NCBI RefSeq assembly: GCF_000620785.1
Contig: NZ_JIAI01000030.1
Location: forward strand, 1-44,295
From: Actinospineispora acaciae DSM 45401
GTDB lineage: Bacteria; Actinomycetota; Actinomycetes; Mycobacteriales; Pseudonocardiaceae
Direction of reading: 5' to 3'
Length of the DNA stretch: 44,295 nucleotides
This document shows positions 25,169 to 34,647 of the stretch, one piece after another; the stretch's first letter is position 1, and each line of letters begins with the position of its first letter. The translations under genes and the position numbers were made by a program. The notes under the pieces were generated by a model. That model made no database searches, had not been told where the DNA came from, and saw nothing but the letters and a program-made list of their open reading frames with translations.

Positions 25169-26224
25169 TTATCCCCGGGCACGGGGGTGCGCCAGTGTGT
25201 AGACCTCGCGCAGTGAGTCCACCGTGACCAGTGTGTACACCTGAGTTGTGGTGACGGACGCGTGGCCGAGCAGCTCCTGCACCACGCGGACGTCCGCGCC
25301 GCCTTCCAGGAGGTGCGTGGCGAAGGAGTGGCGCAGGGTGTGCGGCGACACCGGCTCGGTCACGCCGGCGCGCTCGGCGGCGGTCCGCAACGCCTGCCAG
25401 GCGCTCTGCCGGGACAGCCGCCCGCCGCGCGCGTTGAGGAACAGCGCGGGGCTGCCCCGCCCGCGCATCGCCAGGCCCGGACGGGACCGCACCCGGTACG
25501 CCTCCAGCGCGGCCACCGCCGGCCGGCCGATCGGCACCAGCCGCTGCTTGCCGCCCTTGCCCGCGAGCAGGGCGCTGCGGTCGTCGAGGTCGACGTCGTC
25601 CAGGTCCAGGCCGACGGCCTCGGAGATGCGGGCGCCGGTGGAGTAGAGCAGCTCCAGCAGGGCCCGGTCGCGCAGGCTCAGCGGCTCGTCCAGCCCGCAG
25701 GCCTCCAGCAGCCGCTCCACCCGGTCCAGCGGGAGCGCCTTGGGCAGCCGGCGCGGCGGGGTGGGCGGATGCACGTCACGGGCCACGTCGGTGGCCAGCA
25801 GGCCGTCGCGGACCGCGAACCGGTGCAGCCCGCGCACCGCGACCAGCGTGCGCGCCGCCGAGGAGGTGGCCAGCGGGGGGTGCCCGGGGTCGCCCTCGCG
25901 CAGCCCGGCCAGGAAGTCCGACACCATCGCCTCGGTGACCTCGGACAGCTCCGCGACGCCGCGAGTGCCCAGGTACTCGCCGTATCGCCGCAGGTCACGA
26001 CGGTAGGACCGGAGGGTGTTCTCGGCGATCCCGCGCTCCACGACGAGGTGGTCGAGGTAGCCGCGCAGCAGCTCGGCGACCCCGGGTGGCACGACCGGTT
26101 CCTCGGCGGGCGCGGGACGCGGCGCGGGGGTGGACGCGGGGGTCGACGCAGGGGTGGGCGCGGCACCGGCCGGCGCCGTCCCGGTCGGCACCGTCGAAGC
26201 GGCCGCCGTGCCCACTACCGTCAT
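25169..26224 (-). CDS. xerD: Site-specific recombinase XerD
   Basis: XerD with XerC resolves chromosome dimers at dif. The 351-residue protein has SAM-like N-terminal motifs (RGYLDHLVVERGIAENTLRS) and the catalytic set R199 (STGARISEAVG), K226 in AGKGGKQRLVP, H295 and R298 (HTLRHSFATHL), H321 (LLGHASV) and nucleophile Y330. The first 45 residues are a Thr/Pro/Ala-rich tail not present in most XerD proteins. Position between parA and the nudix/pyrG genes is as in mycobacteria, with a TetR pair inserted. Confidence 0.92.
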   Translation of the reverse strand: MTVVGTAAASTVPTGTAPAGAAPTPASTPASTPAPRPAPAEEPVVPPGVAELLRGYLDHLVVERGIAENTLRSYRRDLRRYGEYLGTRGVAELSEVTEAMVSDFLAGLREGDPGHPPLATSSAARTLVAVRGLHRFAVRDGLLATDVARDVHPPTPPRRLPKALPLDRVERLLEACGLDEPLSLRDRALLELLYSTGARISEAVGLDLDDVDLDDRSALLAGKGGKQRLVPIGRPAVAALEAYRVRSRPGLAMRGRGSPALFLNARGGRLSRQSAWQALRTAAERAGVTEPVSPHTLRHSFATHLLEGGADVRVVQELLGHASVTTTQVYTLVTVDSLREVYTLAHPRARG

Positions 26225-26246
26225 GAGGGCGCCATCCTACGGCCGG

Positions 26247-26846
26247 CTATCCGACCGCCCCGGCCAGGAGGATGTCCGCGAGGGCGTCGGCATAGTGAAC
26301 CGGGTCGATGTCGGGGTGCTCGTCGAGGTAGGCGAGCATCATGTCGATCGCGCCCTGGTAGGTCACCGCCATGACCCGGGTGTCGAACCCGCGCAGGGTG
26401 CCTTCCTCCTGACCGCGGCGGAACAGCATCTCCTGGGCCCGGTAGGTGTCCTCGTAGTCGGCGAGGGTGAGGCGGGGCAGCCCGTCCGGTCCGCGCAGGT
26501 TGTGGGTGATCCGGGTGAGCGCCCTGAACTCGGTCGAGTGGGTACGTCCCAGCTGTGCGGCATGGCGCAGCGCCGACCGGATCACGTCCGGGACCGGCGC
26601 GGTGAGATCCAGCTCGGACGCCACGGCGTCGCGCAGCTCGGTCATCGTGACCCGCGCGGCGGTCGCCATCAGGTCGTCCTTGGTCCCGAAGTAGTGCGAG
26701 ACCAGGCCCTTGGACACACCGGCGGCCCGTGCGATGTGGGCCAGGGATGCGTACTCGTAGCCGCGCTCGGACACGACCTCGAGGGTGGCGCGGATGATCT
26801 GCTCGCGCCGCCGCTCCTCCCCGAGCCGTTCGCGTGGCCTGGACAC
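26247..26846 (-). CDS. TetR-family regulator
   Basis: The 199-residue repressor has the TetR helix-turn-helix REQIIRATLEVVSERGYEYA, IARAAGVSKGLVSHYFGTKD (residues about 13-55). The ligand domain contains ALRHAAQLGRTHSTEFRALTR. A GTG start is used, with TAGGAG upstream. It is 9 bp after the small membrane-protein gene, so the two form an operon whose promoter holds two tandem palindromic operators. Autoregulation is very likely, and the membrane protein would be the effector gene. Confidence 0.88.
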   Translation of the reverse strand: MSRPRERLGEERRREQIIRATLEVVSERGYEYASLAHIARAAGVSKGLVSHYFGTKDDLMATAARVTMTELRDAVASELDLTAPVPDVIRSALRHAAQLGRTHSTEFRALTRITHNLRGPDGLPRLTLADYEDTYRAQEMLFRRGQEEGTLRGFDTRVMAVTYQGAIDMMLAYLDEHPDIDPVHYADALADILLAGAVG

Positions 26847-26855
26847 CGCGCGCTC

Positions 26856-27242
26856 CTACGCCTGCCGCCGCGCCCGCGCGACGCACCCGAGCAGGAGCAG
26901 CATCACGGCGGCAACCGCGACCATCTCGCCGCGCATCCAGGTCGGGAAGGCACCGGGCAGGGATGCCTCGACGACGTTCACCACCAGCAGCACCGCCGCG
27001 ATGATCCCCACCGCTCGCAGCGCCCGTGCGCTGCCGCGATTGGCGGCCCGCAGCCGCAGCGGCAGCACCACGGCGAACACCGCGACGATCACCGCATGAC
27101 CCCATGCCTCCTCGGTCGCCAGCCGTGAGGCGGCCTCGGACAGCACCGCCAGCGCCACCAGCGTCCCGAGCACGAGTGCGACGTAGACCCAGGCGACGAC
27201 GTTGACGGCGCCCAGGTCGCCGGAGAACCGCTTATTGACCAC
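26856..27242 (-). CDS. Small membrane protein with four helices
   Basis: The product has about four membrane helices (VVAWVYVALVLGTLVALAVL, HAVIVAVFAVVLPLRL, AVGIIAAVLLVVNVV, EMVAVAAVMLLLLGCVA) and a basic tail RARRQA. I do not recognise a family; similar proteins are often next to TetR regulators and may be simple efflux or envelope components. Starts are uncertain: a GTG at 27242 gives 128 residues; a TTG at 27278 would add 12 residues encoded inside the operators. The first ribosome site is weak in either case. Cotranscribed with the TetR gene. Confidence 0.6.
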   Translation of the reverse strand: MVNKRFSGDLGAVNVVAWVYVALVLGTLVALAVLSEAASRLATEEAWGHAVIVAVFAVVLPLRLRAANRGSARALRAVGIIAAVLLVVNVVEASLPGAFPTWMRGEMVAVAAVMLLLLGCVARARRQA

Positions 27243-27276
27243 GTGGCCAACACTATTGGCCGCTCGGTCAATAAGC
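27230..27276. promoter_or_regulatory. Nested double TetR operator
   Basis: Two 16-bp dyads of form TTGRCC-N4-GGYCAA lie at 27235-27250 and 27256-27271, separated by CACTA. They are arranged so that the whole 47 bp is also symmetric about position 27253 (outer arms GCTTATTGACC and its complement, inner arms GGCCAA and TTGGCC). The sites overlap the start of the membrane-protein gene that precedes tetR, which fits repression by that TetR protein. Confidence 0.75.
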
Positions 27277-27282
27277 AAGCCG

Positions 27283-27899
27283 TCAGCTCGCGGCGGACGC
27301 GAACGCGGTCGGGCGGTCCGGCCACGGCGAGTCCACCGGCCGGGGCCGCGCCACCCCCGAGAGCACGGCGTGCACCGCCAGCACCGCCGCCGCCGAGACC
27401 GCGTTGACGATCTCGCCGGCCAGCACCGACCGCACCGCCTCCTCGACGGGCACCCAGCTCAGCTCCAGCTCGGACTCCTCGTCGTCGCCGAGGTCCGGGC
27501 GGGGCACCTCCGAGAGCCCCCTGGCCAGGTACGCCCGCACGCTCTCGTCGCTGAACCCCGGCGAGGGCACCAGGTCCAGCAGCACCGACCACTCGGACGC
27601 CGCCAGCCCGGCCTCCTCCGCCAGCTCGCGCGCCGCGGTCGCCGCCGGGTCCTCCCCGGCCACGTCGAGCAGCCCGGCCGGCAGCTCGGCCAGCCGGCGG
27701 CGCACCGGGTGCCGGTACTGGTGGATGACGGCCAGCCGACCGTCCGCGTCCAGCGCCGCGATGGCCACCGCGCCGGGGTGCTCCAGGATCTCCCGGGTGG
27801 CGACGCGGCCGCCGGGCATCTCCACCTCGTCGGCGCGCACCGCCATCACCCGGCCCCGGTAGATCTCCCTGCTGCCCCTGACCGGGAATGCGTGCCGGG

Positions 27900-27903
<4 letters not shown>
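27283..27903 (-). CDS. NUDIX hydrolase (ADP-ribose pyrophosphatase type)
   Basis: The 206-residue hydrolase cleaves nucleoside diphosphates linked to another group, most likely ADP-ribose. The segment PAGLLDVAGEDPAATAAREL followed by AEEAG is the Nudix box, with the VIHQYRHPVRRRLAELPAG substrate loop upstream as in ADP-ribose pyrophosphatases. The GTG start overlaps the pyrG stop by 4 bases (GTGA). In mycobacteria (Rv1700) the same gene follows pyrG and precedes xerD. Confidence 0.9.
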
Positions 27904-29609
<1,706 letters not shown>

Positions 29610-29716
29610 TCACGGTAACACTGCTTGGGCCATTCGCGCGCCCGACGCGGCGGATTGGTCCGACTGTGATCGCATATAACCGTGTGGGGTAACGCCGTAC
29701 CTGCTCAGGAGCGGGG

Positions 29717-30358
29717 TCAGCGGGCCGCCGGTTCGAGGTCGGCCAGGCAGGCGGTGGGCTCGGCGAAGGGACGCAGGTCGGTCGCGACGATCGGGGCGCC
29801 GAGCTGGTCCAGGGCTCCCTGCATCAACCCCAGGTGCAGCTTGCACACCAGGTCCCGGTGCGGCTCGGCCAGCTCCAGGAACGGGCAGTGCCGCAGCCGG
29901 ATCCGACCGGCGCCGGACCGGTCGACCAGCCGCTCGGGTGCGAAGTCGAGCTCGTCGAGCATCGTGACGAGCCGGTCGACGGCCTCCTCGGCGTCCACGG
30001 TGTGACCCGGCACGGGCCTGGCGACCAGGTGAGCCCCCCACAGCCGCCCGGCCCCGGTGGCGGACCCGGCCGGCTCGTCACCGGCGGCGAGATGGCTGAG
30101 CAGGATCTCGGCCAGCAGCCGGTAGCGACGCGTCCCGCCCCTGGCCAGGCCGGGCCGCGCCCGGTAGCTGATCGGAGGCCGGCCCCGCCCGGAGGGGGCG
30201 TCCGTGATCCGGTCGATGACCCCGTCGTCCACCAGCGCCTCGAGGTGGAACCGCGCGGTGTTGGCGTGCACGCCGACCCGCTCGGCCACCTCGGCCACCC
30301 CGACCGGCCGCCCGGCACCCTGGATGACGGCGAGGACCCGTTCTCGACGCTCACTCAC
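29717..30358 (-). CDS. SufR-like winged-helix regulator with Cys motif
   Basis: This 213-residue regulator has an N-terminal winged helix (ERRERVLAVIQGAGRPVGVA, VHANTARFHLEALVDDG) followed by the GRGRPPISYRAR wing and a ligand domain. The C-terminal part carries Cys residues in HCPFLELA, VCKLHLGLMQGAL and PTACLADL, spaced like the Fe-S cluster ligands of SufR-type repressors, so it may sense iron-sulfur or redox state. A GTG at 30358 is preferred for ribosome-site spacing (AGGAAGG); an ATG at 30367 is the alternative. Its promoter contains an AT-rich dyad within the left end of a neighbouring inverted-repeat segment, which could be its own operator. Confidence 0.7.
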   Translation of the reverse strand: MSERRERVLAVIQGAGRPVGVAEVAERVGVHANTARFHLEALVDDGVIDRITDAPSGRGRPPISYRARPGLARGGTRRYRLLAEILLSHLAAGDEPAGSATGAGRLWGAHLVARPVPGHTVDAEEAVDRLVTMLDELDFAPERLVDRSGAGRIRLRHCPFLELAEPHRDLVCKLHLGLMQGALDQLGAPIVATDLRPFAEPTACLADLEPAAR

Positions 30359-30414
30359 CGCACCCATCCTTCCTCGCCACGCAGGTCCGCGCAGGTCACC
30401 GTGGCGTTGGCTAA

Positions 30415-30444
30415 TTTAACACGAATAGCCCTTGTAAAAATAGT
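30415..30444 (+). repeat. Left inverted repeat
   Basis: AT-rich 30-base end ending in CTTGTAAAAATAGT; inside and just outside it CACGAA and TTCGTG form a local dyad. It is also 57 bp upstream of the SufR-like gene start. Confidence 0.75.
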
Positions 30445-30510
30445 TCGTGGCTGGTGAGCTGGTCGCGTTGCCCACGGTGCTGGACGTGCGCGAGATCCCG
30501 CACGGGCAGC

Positions 30511-30690
30511 TACAAGACGATGATCTGCGCGACGATCGCGATCGCCGGCCTGTCGTCGGCCGTGTGGGCGCACCACATGTACGCCACCGGCGCGGTGCTG
30601 CTCGCGTTCTTCTCCTTCACGAGCTTTCTCATCGCCATTCCGACCGGCCTGAAGTTCTTCAACTGGATCGGCACCATGTGGCGCGGGCAC
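30511..30690 (+). pseudogene. ctaD fragment (cytochrome c oxidase subunit I)
   Basis: Sixty codons match the central part of cytochrome c oxidase subunit I: YKTMICATIAIAG, VWAHHMYATGAVLL, FFSFTSFLIAIPTGLKFFNW and IGTMWRGH. In complete CtaD this part lies around helices VII-VIII and includes the HH that binds copper B. Similarity begins abruptly at 30511 and ends exactly at the junction with the DUF3040 fragment, so it is a translocated piece of a gene located elsewhere. Confidence 0.85.
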
Positions 30691-30800
30691 ACCGCCAGGC
30701 GGCGCGCCCCGCGGTCGAAAGCCTCGGTGAAGCGGGGATCCTCGATCACGAGCTCCCGCTGAATCCTGTCCAGTGTCTCGCGTTCGTGGTCGCTGAGCAT
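30690..30800 (-). pseudogene. DUF3040 gene fragment
   Basis: An ATG at 30800 begins MLSDHERETLDRIQRELVIE, DPRFTEAFDRGARRLAV, the N-terminal helix of a DUF3040 protein. After 37 codons the frame runs into the complement of the ctaD fragment, so the membrane helices are missing. The start and its ACACACCTCCT-complement ribosome site remain, meaning a chimeric peptide could still be made. Confidence 0.75.
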
Positions 30801-30842
30801 GACACACCTCCTCGGGTGCATCATCAACTTCACCAAAATGGC

Positions 30843-30872
30843 ACTATTTTTACAAGAGCCAATAGTGTCAAA
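30843..30872 (-). repeat. Right inverted repeat
   Basis: Complement of the left end with five mismatches in 30 bases. It contains its own dyad CACTATT-N12-AATAGTG, and lies 28 bp before the end of the mctB gene. Confidence 0.75.
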
Positions 30873-30899
30873 TGGTGTGTGGGACGTGCCACCGCCGAG

Positions 30900-31841
30900 C
30901 TAGCCGGTCGATGCGCCCGGGATCGGCGCCTGCGCGTTGGCCGCCTCGCCGTAGCGCCCGGCCCGTCCCTCGGCCTGTTCCCGCAGCGCCAGCACGGTGG
31001 CCACCCTGCCGACGGCGGTCTGTACGTCGTCCACCGTGGACAGCGTGGACGAGGTGGTGGGGTCGGCCCGGACCACGCCGACCGCCCCGGTGGCCCGCTC
31101 CACCCCGGTGCGCCCGGCGAGCACCGCGCCGCCGCCGACCCGGTCCAGCTCGCCGGCCAGCCGGGCCAGCGTGGCGGCGCGCTCGGCGGAGTCGGGGCCG
31201 GCCAGGCCGCCGCCGGTGAGCACGACGGCGAGCTGCGCCGGGGCCGGCTTGGCGCCCGCGCGCAGGAAGCCCGCCTCGGTGAGCCCGGTGATCGCGGCGG
31301 TGCCCTGGTCCGCCGCGCGCCCGTTCGCCTGCCCGTTCGCCTTGGTCAGCAGCACGCTGCCGAGCAGTCCGCCGACGAGGCCGCCGGCGTCGGTCGCGGC
31401 GGGCAGCTGGGCGCCGCTGGGCAGCAGCCGGGTGCTCAGGTCGCGGATGGCGTCCGCGCGGGTCGGGTCGGTGATGGCCTCGGTGAGGCTCAGCTCGCCG
31501 GTCACCGCGCCGCCGGCGTCGGTCACCAGCTGGCGCACCGCGTCCCGGTCCACCGGGTCGGCGTCGGCGGCCGTCACCAGTACCACCTTGCGCTGGTCGA
31601 GCTGGCCCTTCACCACGCTCGGGGCCACCGTGGCGGTGAACCCGTTGGCCGCCCGCTGCCGGGCCTCCAGCTCGCTGCGCTGGGCGCTGAGCGCGTCGAT
31701 CTGCTTGGTGAGCTGCTCGCGGTCGCCGGCCACCACGGCCAGCAGGTTGTGGCTGACCCCGGTGGAGCCGAGCACCACCCCCACCGCGAGCGCCAGGAAC
31801 ACCGCGACCAGCGAGACCAGGTGGTAGCGCAACGTCAGCAT
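30900..31841 (-). CDS. mctB: Copper transporter MctB-like protein
   Basis: The 313-residue protein matches the MctB/Rv1698 family: one N-terminal membrane helix (LVSLVAVFLALAVGVVLGST), a coiled-coil segment (REQLTKQIDALSAQRSELEA) and a globular domain ending with alanine-rich turns. In mycobacteria MctB is described as limiting copper in the cell and resides in the envelope. Its ATG directly follows the steA stop (TAG-ATG), so both are one operon. The C-terminus ends AQAPIPGASTG, as in relatives. Confidence 0.85.
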   Translation of the reverse strand: MLTLRYHLVSLVAVFLALAVGVVLGSTGVSHNLLAVVAGDREQLTKQIDALSAQRSELEARQRAANGFTATVAPSVVKGQLDQRKVVLVTAADADPVDRDAVRQLVTDAGGAVTGELSLTEAITDPTRADAIRDLSTRLLPSGAQLPAATDAGGLVGGLLGSVLLTKANGQANGRAADQGTAAITGLTEAGFLRAGAKPAPAQLAVVLTGGGLAGPDSAERAATLARLAGELDRVGGGAVLAGRTGVERATGAVGVVRADPTTSSTLSTVDDVQTAVGRVATVLALREQAEGRAGRYGEAANAQAPIPGASTG

Positions 31842-33035
31842 CTACAACCATCCCGTGACGGTCCCGAGCAGCCACAGCCAGCCGCGGTCCAGGTAGCCGA
31901 GCAGCGCCGGCCCGGCGTCGGACACCAGCAGCGTGACCACGGTGGCCAGCAGCACCGCGCCGACCAGCATGGCCACCGCGCCCGCCGAGACCGGGCTGCG
32001 GTACAGCGCGGCCACCGCCCGCCCGTCCACCAGCAGGCTGCCCACCCGCAGCCGGGTCAGGAACGTCGAGGCGTTGCTGCCGGCCCTGCTGCGGTCCAGG
32101 AACTCCGCCAGGGTGGCCTGGAAGCCGATGGTGACGATCAGGCTGGCGCCGTGGTGGTGGGCCAGCAGCAGCGCGAGGTCCTCCGGGTTGCCGGAGGCGG
32201 GGAAGGTCACCGCGCCGGCTCCGAGGTCCTGCACCCGGTGCAGCCCGGGCGCGTGGCCGTCCGCGAACGCCGGGACGACCACGTCGGCGCCGCAGGTCAG
32301 CGCCCGGTCGGAGATCTCGGCCGGGTCGCCCACGATCAGGTCGGGACGGTGCCCGGCACGCCATAACGCGTCCGCGCCGGCGCCCACGCCGACCAGCACC
32401 GGGTGGTACTCCTTGATGTAGCGGCGCAGCGCGGCCAGCTCCTCGGAGTGGTCCGCGCCGGTGGCCACCACCAGCACGTGGTGCCCGGCCAGCGGGACCC
32501 GCACGTCCGGCACGCCGATCCCGTCCAGCAGCAGCGCCCGGTCCTGGCGCATGAACTCGATGGTGTTCGCCGAGAACGCCTCGAGCTGGTTGACCAGCCC
32601 TTCCTTGGCGTCGTGCATGGCGGTGGCCACCGAGTCGGCGGTCTGCGCGACGCCCTGGGCGACCAGCTCCTCGCCGAGGTATACCGCGCCGTCGTGCACC
32701 CTGACCTTGGCGCCGTCCCTGACCCGGCGCAGTACCTCCTCGCCGAGCCCGTCGACCAGCGTGACGCCCGCCTCGATCAGCGCGTGCGGCCCGAGGTTCG
32801 GGAACCGCCCCGAGATGGACGGCGCGGCGTTGACCACCGCGACGACCCCCGCCGCGACCAGCGCGTCCGCCGTGACCCGGTCCACGTCGATCTCGTCCAG
32901 CACGGCGATGTCGCCGGGACCCACCCGCCGCAACAGCGCGTCGGTGTTGCGATCCACCCGGGCCGTGCCGGACAACCCCGGCAGCTCACGACGGTCCCTG
33001 AGCGTGACGGCGGAGAGCAAACCGGACATTTTCAT
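31842..33035 (-). CDS. steA: SteA-type cytokinetic protein
   Basis: SteA (Rv1697-like) acts with SteB at the division septum in corynebacteria. The 397-residue protein has the family opening LPGLSGTARVDRNTDALLRRV, a thiamin-pyrophosphokinase-like middle (VLVGVGAGADALWRAGHRPD and IVGDPAEISDRAL) and a C-terminal membrane helix AVAMLVGAVLLATVVTLLVS. Upstream a TTGACA sequence about 15 bases before the ATG could be part of a promoter. In mycobacteria recN precedes steA directly; here a monooxygenase and a regulator are inserted. Confidence 0.88.
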   Translation of the reverse strand: MKMSGLLSAVTLRDRRELPGLSGTARVDRNTDALLRRVGPGDIAVLDEIDVDRVTADALVAAGVVAVVNAAPSISGRFPNLGPHALIEAGVTLVDGLGEEVLRRVRDGAKVRVHDGAVYLGEELVAQGVAQTADSVATAMHDAKEGLVNQLEAFSANTIEFMRQDRALLLDGIGVPDVRVPLAGHHVLVVATGADHSEELAALRRYIKEYHPVLVGVGAGADALWRAGHRPDLIVGDPAEISDRALTCGADVVVPAFADGHAPGLHRVQDLGAGAVTFPASGNPEDLALLLAHHHGASLIVTIGFQATLAEFLDRSRAGSNASTFLTRLRVGSLLVDGRAVAALYRSPVSAGAVAMLVGAVLLATVVTLLVSDAGPALLGYLDRGWLWLLGTVTGWL

Positions 33036-33129
33036 GGCGCTGATGGTGTCAAGCGCCGGTTGCGAGTCCCGGGATTTGACACGGCGAGTCGGGCTTCTTC
33101 GGCGCGCCGCGCTTGACCCCTGGTGCGGG

Positions 33130-34566
33130 TCAGGCGCGGCCGAACCAGGTCTTCAGCGCGCGCTCGACGGTGCCGGGGCCGTGTGCCCAGCAGACGTGGC
33201 CGTCCGGGCGGACCAGGGTGAGCTCGGTGGGTGCCTGGGCGCGGTCGACGCGGTTGACGCGGTCGGGCGCGCCGGGCAGGTCGGCACGCGGCTCCGGGTG
33301 CAGCAGCAGGCCGCGCCCGGTGCGCAGGAGCTCGGCCACCCGGGTGGGGCGGCCGTCCACGACCAGGTCCAGGTCAGGCATCCGCATGCCGACCAGCGGG
33401 TCGTCACCGCCGAGCGGGTAGCGGATGTCCAGGCCGGTCATCATCCCGGCGAGCGCCCGGCCGGTGTCCGGCAGCGTCAGCAGCTCGCCGATCAGCGCGC
33501 GCAGCGGGCCTCGGTCGGGGTTCGCGGTGCCCGGCCAGTCCATCAGCAGGCTCTGCGCGCGGGTGTTGGCCAGCACCCCGGCGCCTACCGGGTGGCGTTC
33601 GTGCTGGTAGCTGTCCAGCAGGCCGGGCGGCGCCCAGCCGCGCACCGAGGCTGCCAGCTTCCAGCCCAGGTTGACGGCGTCGCCGATGCCCAGGTTCATG
33701 CCCTGGCCTCCCAGCGGCAGGTGGATGTGCGCGGCGTCGCCGGCGAAGAACACCGGGCCGTGCCGGTAACGGGCGAGCTGCCGGGCGGCGTCGTCGATGC
33801 GCACCGCGCGGCGCAACTCGACCAGCTCGACCTCGCCGCCGTAGACAGCCTCGATGCCCCGGCGCAGCTCCTTCTCGGTGACCGGGGTGTCCCGGTCGCA
33901 GGCCGGCGGCGAGCCGGGGCCGCCGAGCACCAACCGGCGCAGGCCGTCCTCCAGCGGGAACTGCAGCGCCCAGTGCCCGTGCTCGCTCGCGGCGTGCCCG
34001 ACGACGGTGGCGGACGCGCCGGTGAGCACGACATCGGAGATCACCGCCGTGCACGTCCCGGGGCGGCCGGGGAAGTCGATGTTCAGCGCCTTGCGGACCG
34101 TGCTCCGGGCACCGTCGGCCGCCACCAGGTAGCGGGCGCGGTGCCGGCGCGGGCCGTCGACCACCACCGTCACACCGTCGGCGTCGGCCAGCACGTCGAC
34201 CACCGGGTGGCCCCAGAGCACGGGCACGTCGAGGCCGGCCAGGTGGTGTTCCAGGAACGTCTCGATGGTGGCCTGGGTGACGAAGTAGCCGGGGTGGCGG
34301 CTGGGCCAGCGGCCGAAGTCGACGGGCAGCCCGGCGAACTGGCCGACCCGCACCTCGGGGTAGTCGCCCGTGGCGAGCAGCGGCTCCAGCAGGCCGCGCT
34401 GGTCGAACAGCTCCGCCGTGCGCGGCGTGACGCCGCCGGCCCTGGACAGCTGGCTGCGCGCGGCGAGCCTCTCGAAGACCACCGGCCTGGCGCCGCCCAG
34501 CGCCAGCTCGGCCGCGGCCATCAGCCCGGTCGGGCCCGCGCCCGCCACGATCACGTCGAAGTCCAT
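33130..34566 (-). CDS. FAD-dependent aromatic monooxygenase
   Basis: This 478-residue flavoprotein of the PHBH-like group has the FAD-binding GAGPTG at residues 9-14, a middle DG motif (LVAADGARSTVR) and the second FAD motif GDAAHIHLPLGGQGMNLGIG. A C-terminal thioredoxin-like domain follows (LLLHPEPRADLPGAPDRV), as in PgaE/RdmE-like hydroxylases. It probably hydroxylates an aromatic compound or polyketide; no polyketide genes are nearby, so catabolic or detoxifying use, such as rifampicin-type drug oxidation, is possible. It is divergent from an Lrp-type regulator that likely controls it. Confidence 0.88.
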   Translation of the reverse strand: MDFDVIVAGAGPTGLMAAAELALGGARPVVFERLAARSQLSRAGGVTPRTAELFDQRGLLEPLLATGDYPEVRVGQFAGLPVDFGRWPSRHPGYFVTQATIETFLEHHLAGLDVPVLWGHPVVDVLADADGVTVVVDGPRRHRARYLVAADGARSTVRKALNIDFPGRPGTCTAVISDVVLTGASATVVGHAASEHGHWALQFPLEDGLRRLVLGGPGSPPACDRDTPVTEKELRRGIEAVYGGEVELVELRRAVRIDDAARQLARYRHGPVFFAGDAAHIHLPLGGQGMNLGIGDAVNLGWKLAASVRGWAPPGLLDSYQHERHPVGAGVLANTRAQSLLMDWPGTANPDRGPLRALIGELLTLPDTGRALAGMMTGLDIRYPLGGDDPLVGMRMPDLDLVVDGRPTRVAELLRTGRGLLLHPEPRADLPGAPDRVNRVDRAQAPTELTLVRPDGHVCWAHGPGTVERALKTWFGRA

Positions 34567-34647
34567 GTCCCGAATGTGGCGGCCGGCGGGGCGAGGGGTC
34601 CATCAGTCGAGCTGAAGGCGACATTTTTCGGCGTTGCATAGGCTCAA

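Larger units (their letters stand above)
30415..30872. mobile_element. 458-bp segment with AT-rich terminal inverted repeats (MITE-like)
   Basis: The ends at 30415-30444 and 30843-30872 are inverted repeats, identical at 25 of 30 bases and sharing an uninterrupted core CTTGTAAAAATAGT (one mismatch over GCYCTTGTAAAAATAGT). They are far more AT-rich than the surrounding DNA. Between them lie a fragment of a ctaD gene and a truncated DUF3040 gene in opposite directions. No transposase and no clear target-site duplication are seen. The ends also have internal dyads, so they could instead be two copies of an operator. Confidence 0.5.

Noticed and set aside
30447..32366. Plus-strand open frame of about 640 codons
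   Set aside because: It crosses the ctaD fragment in the wrong frame and then is antisense to mctB and steA.
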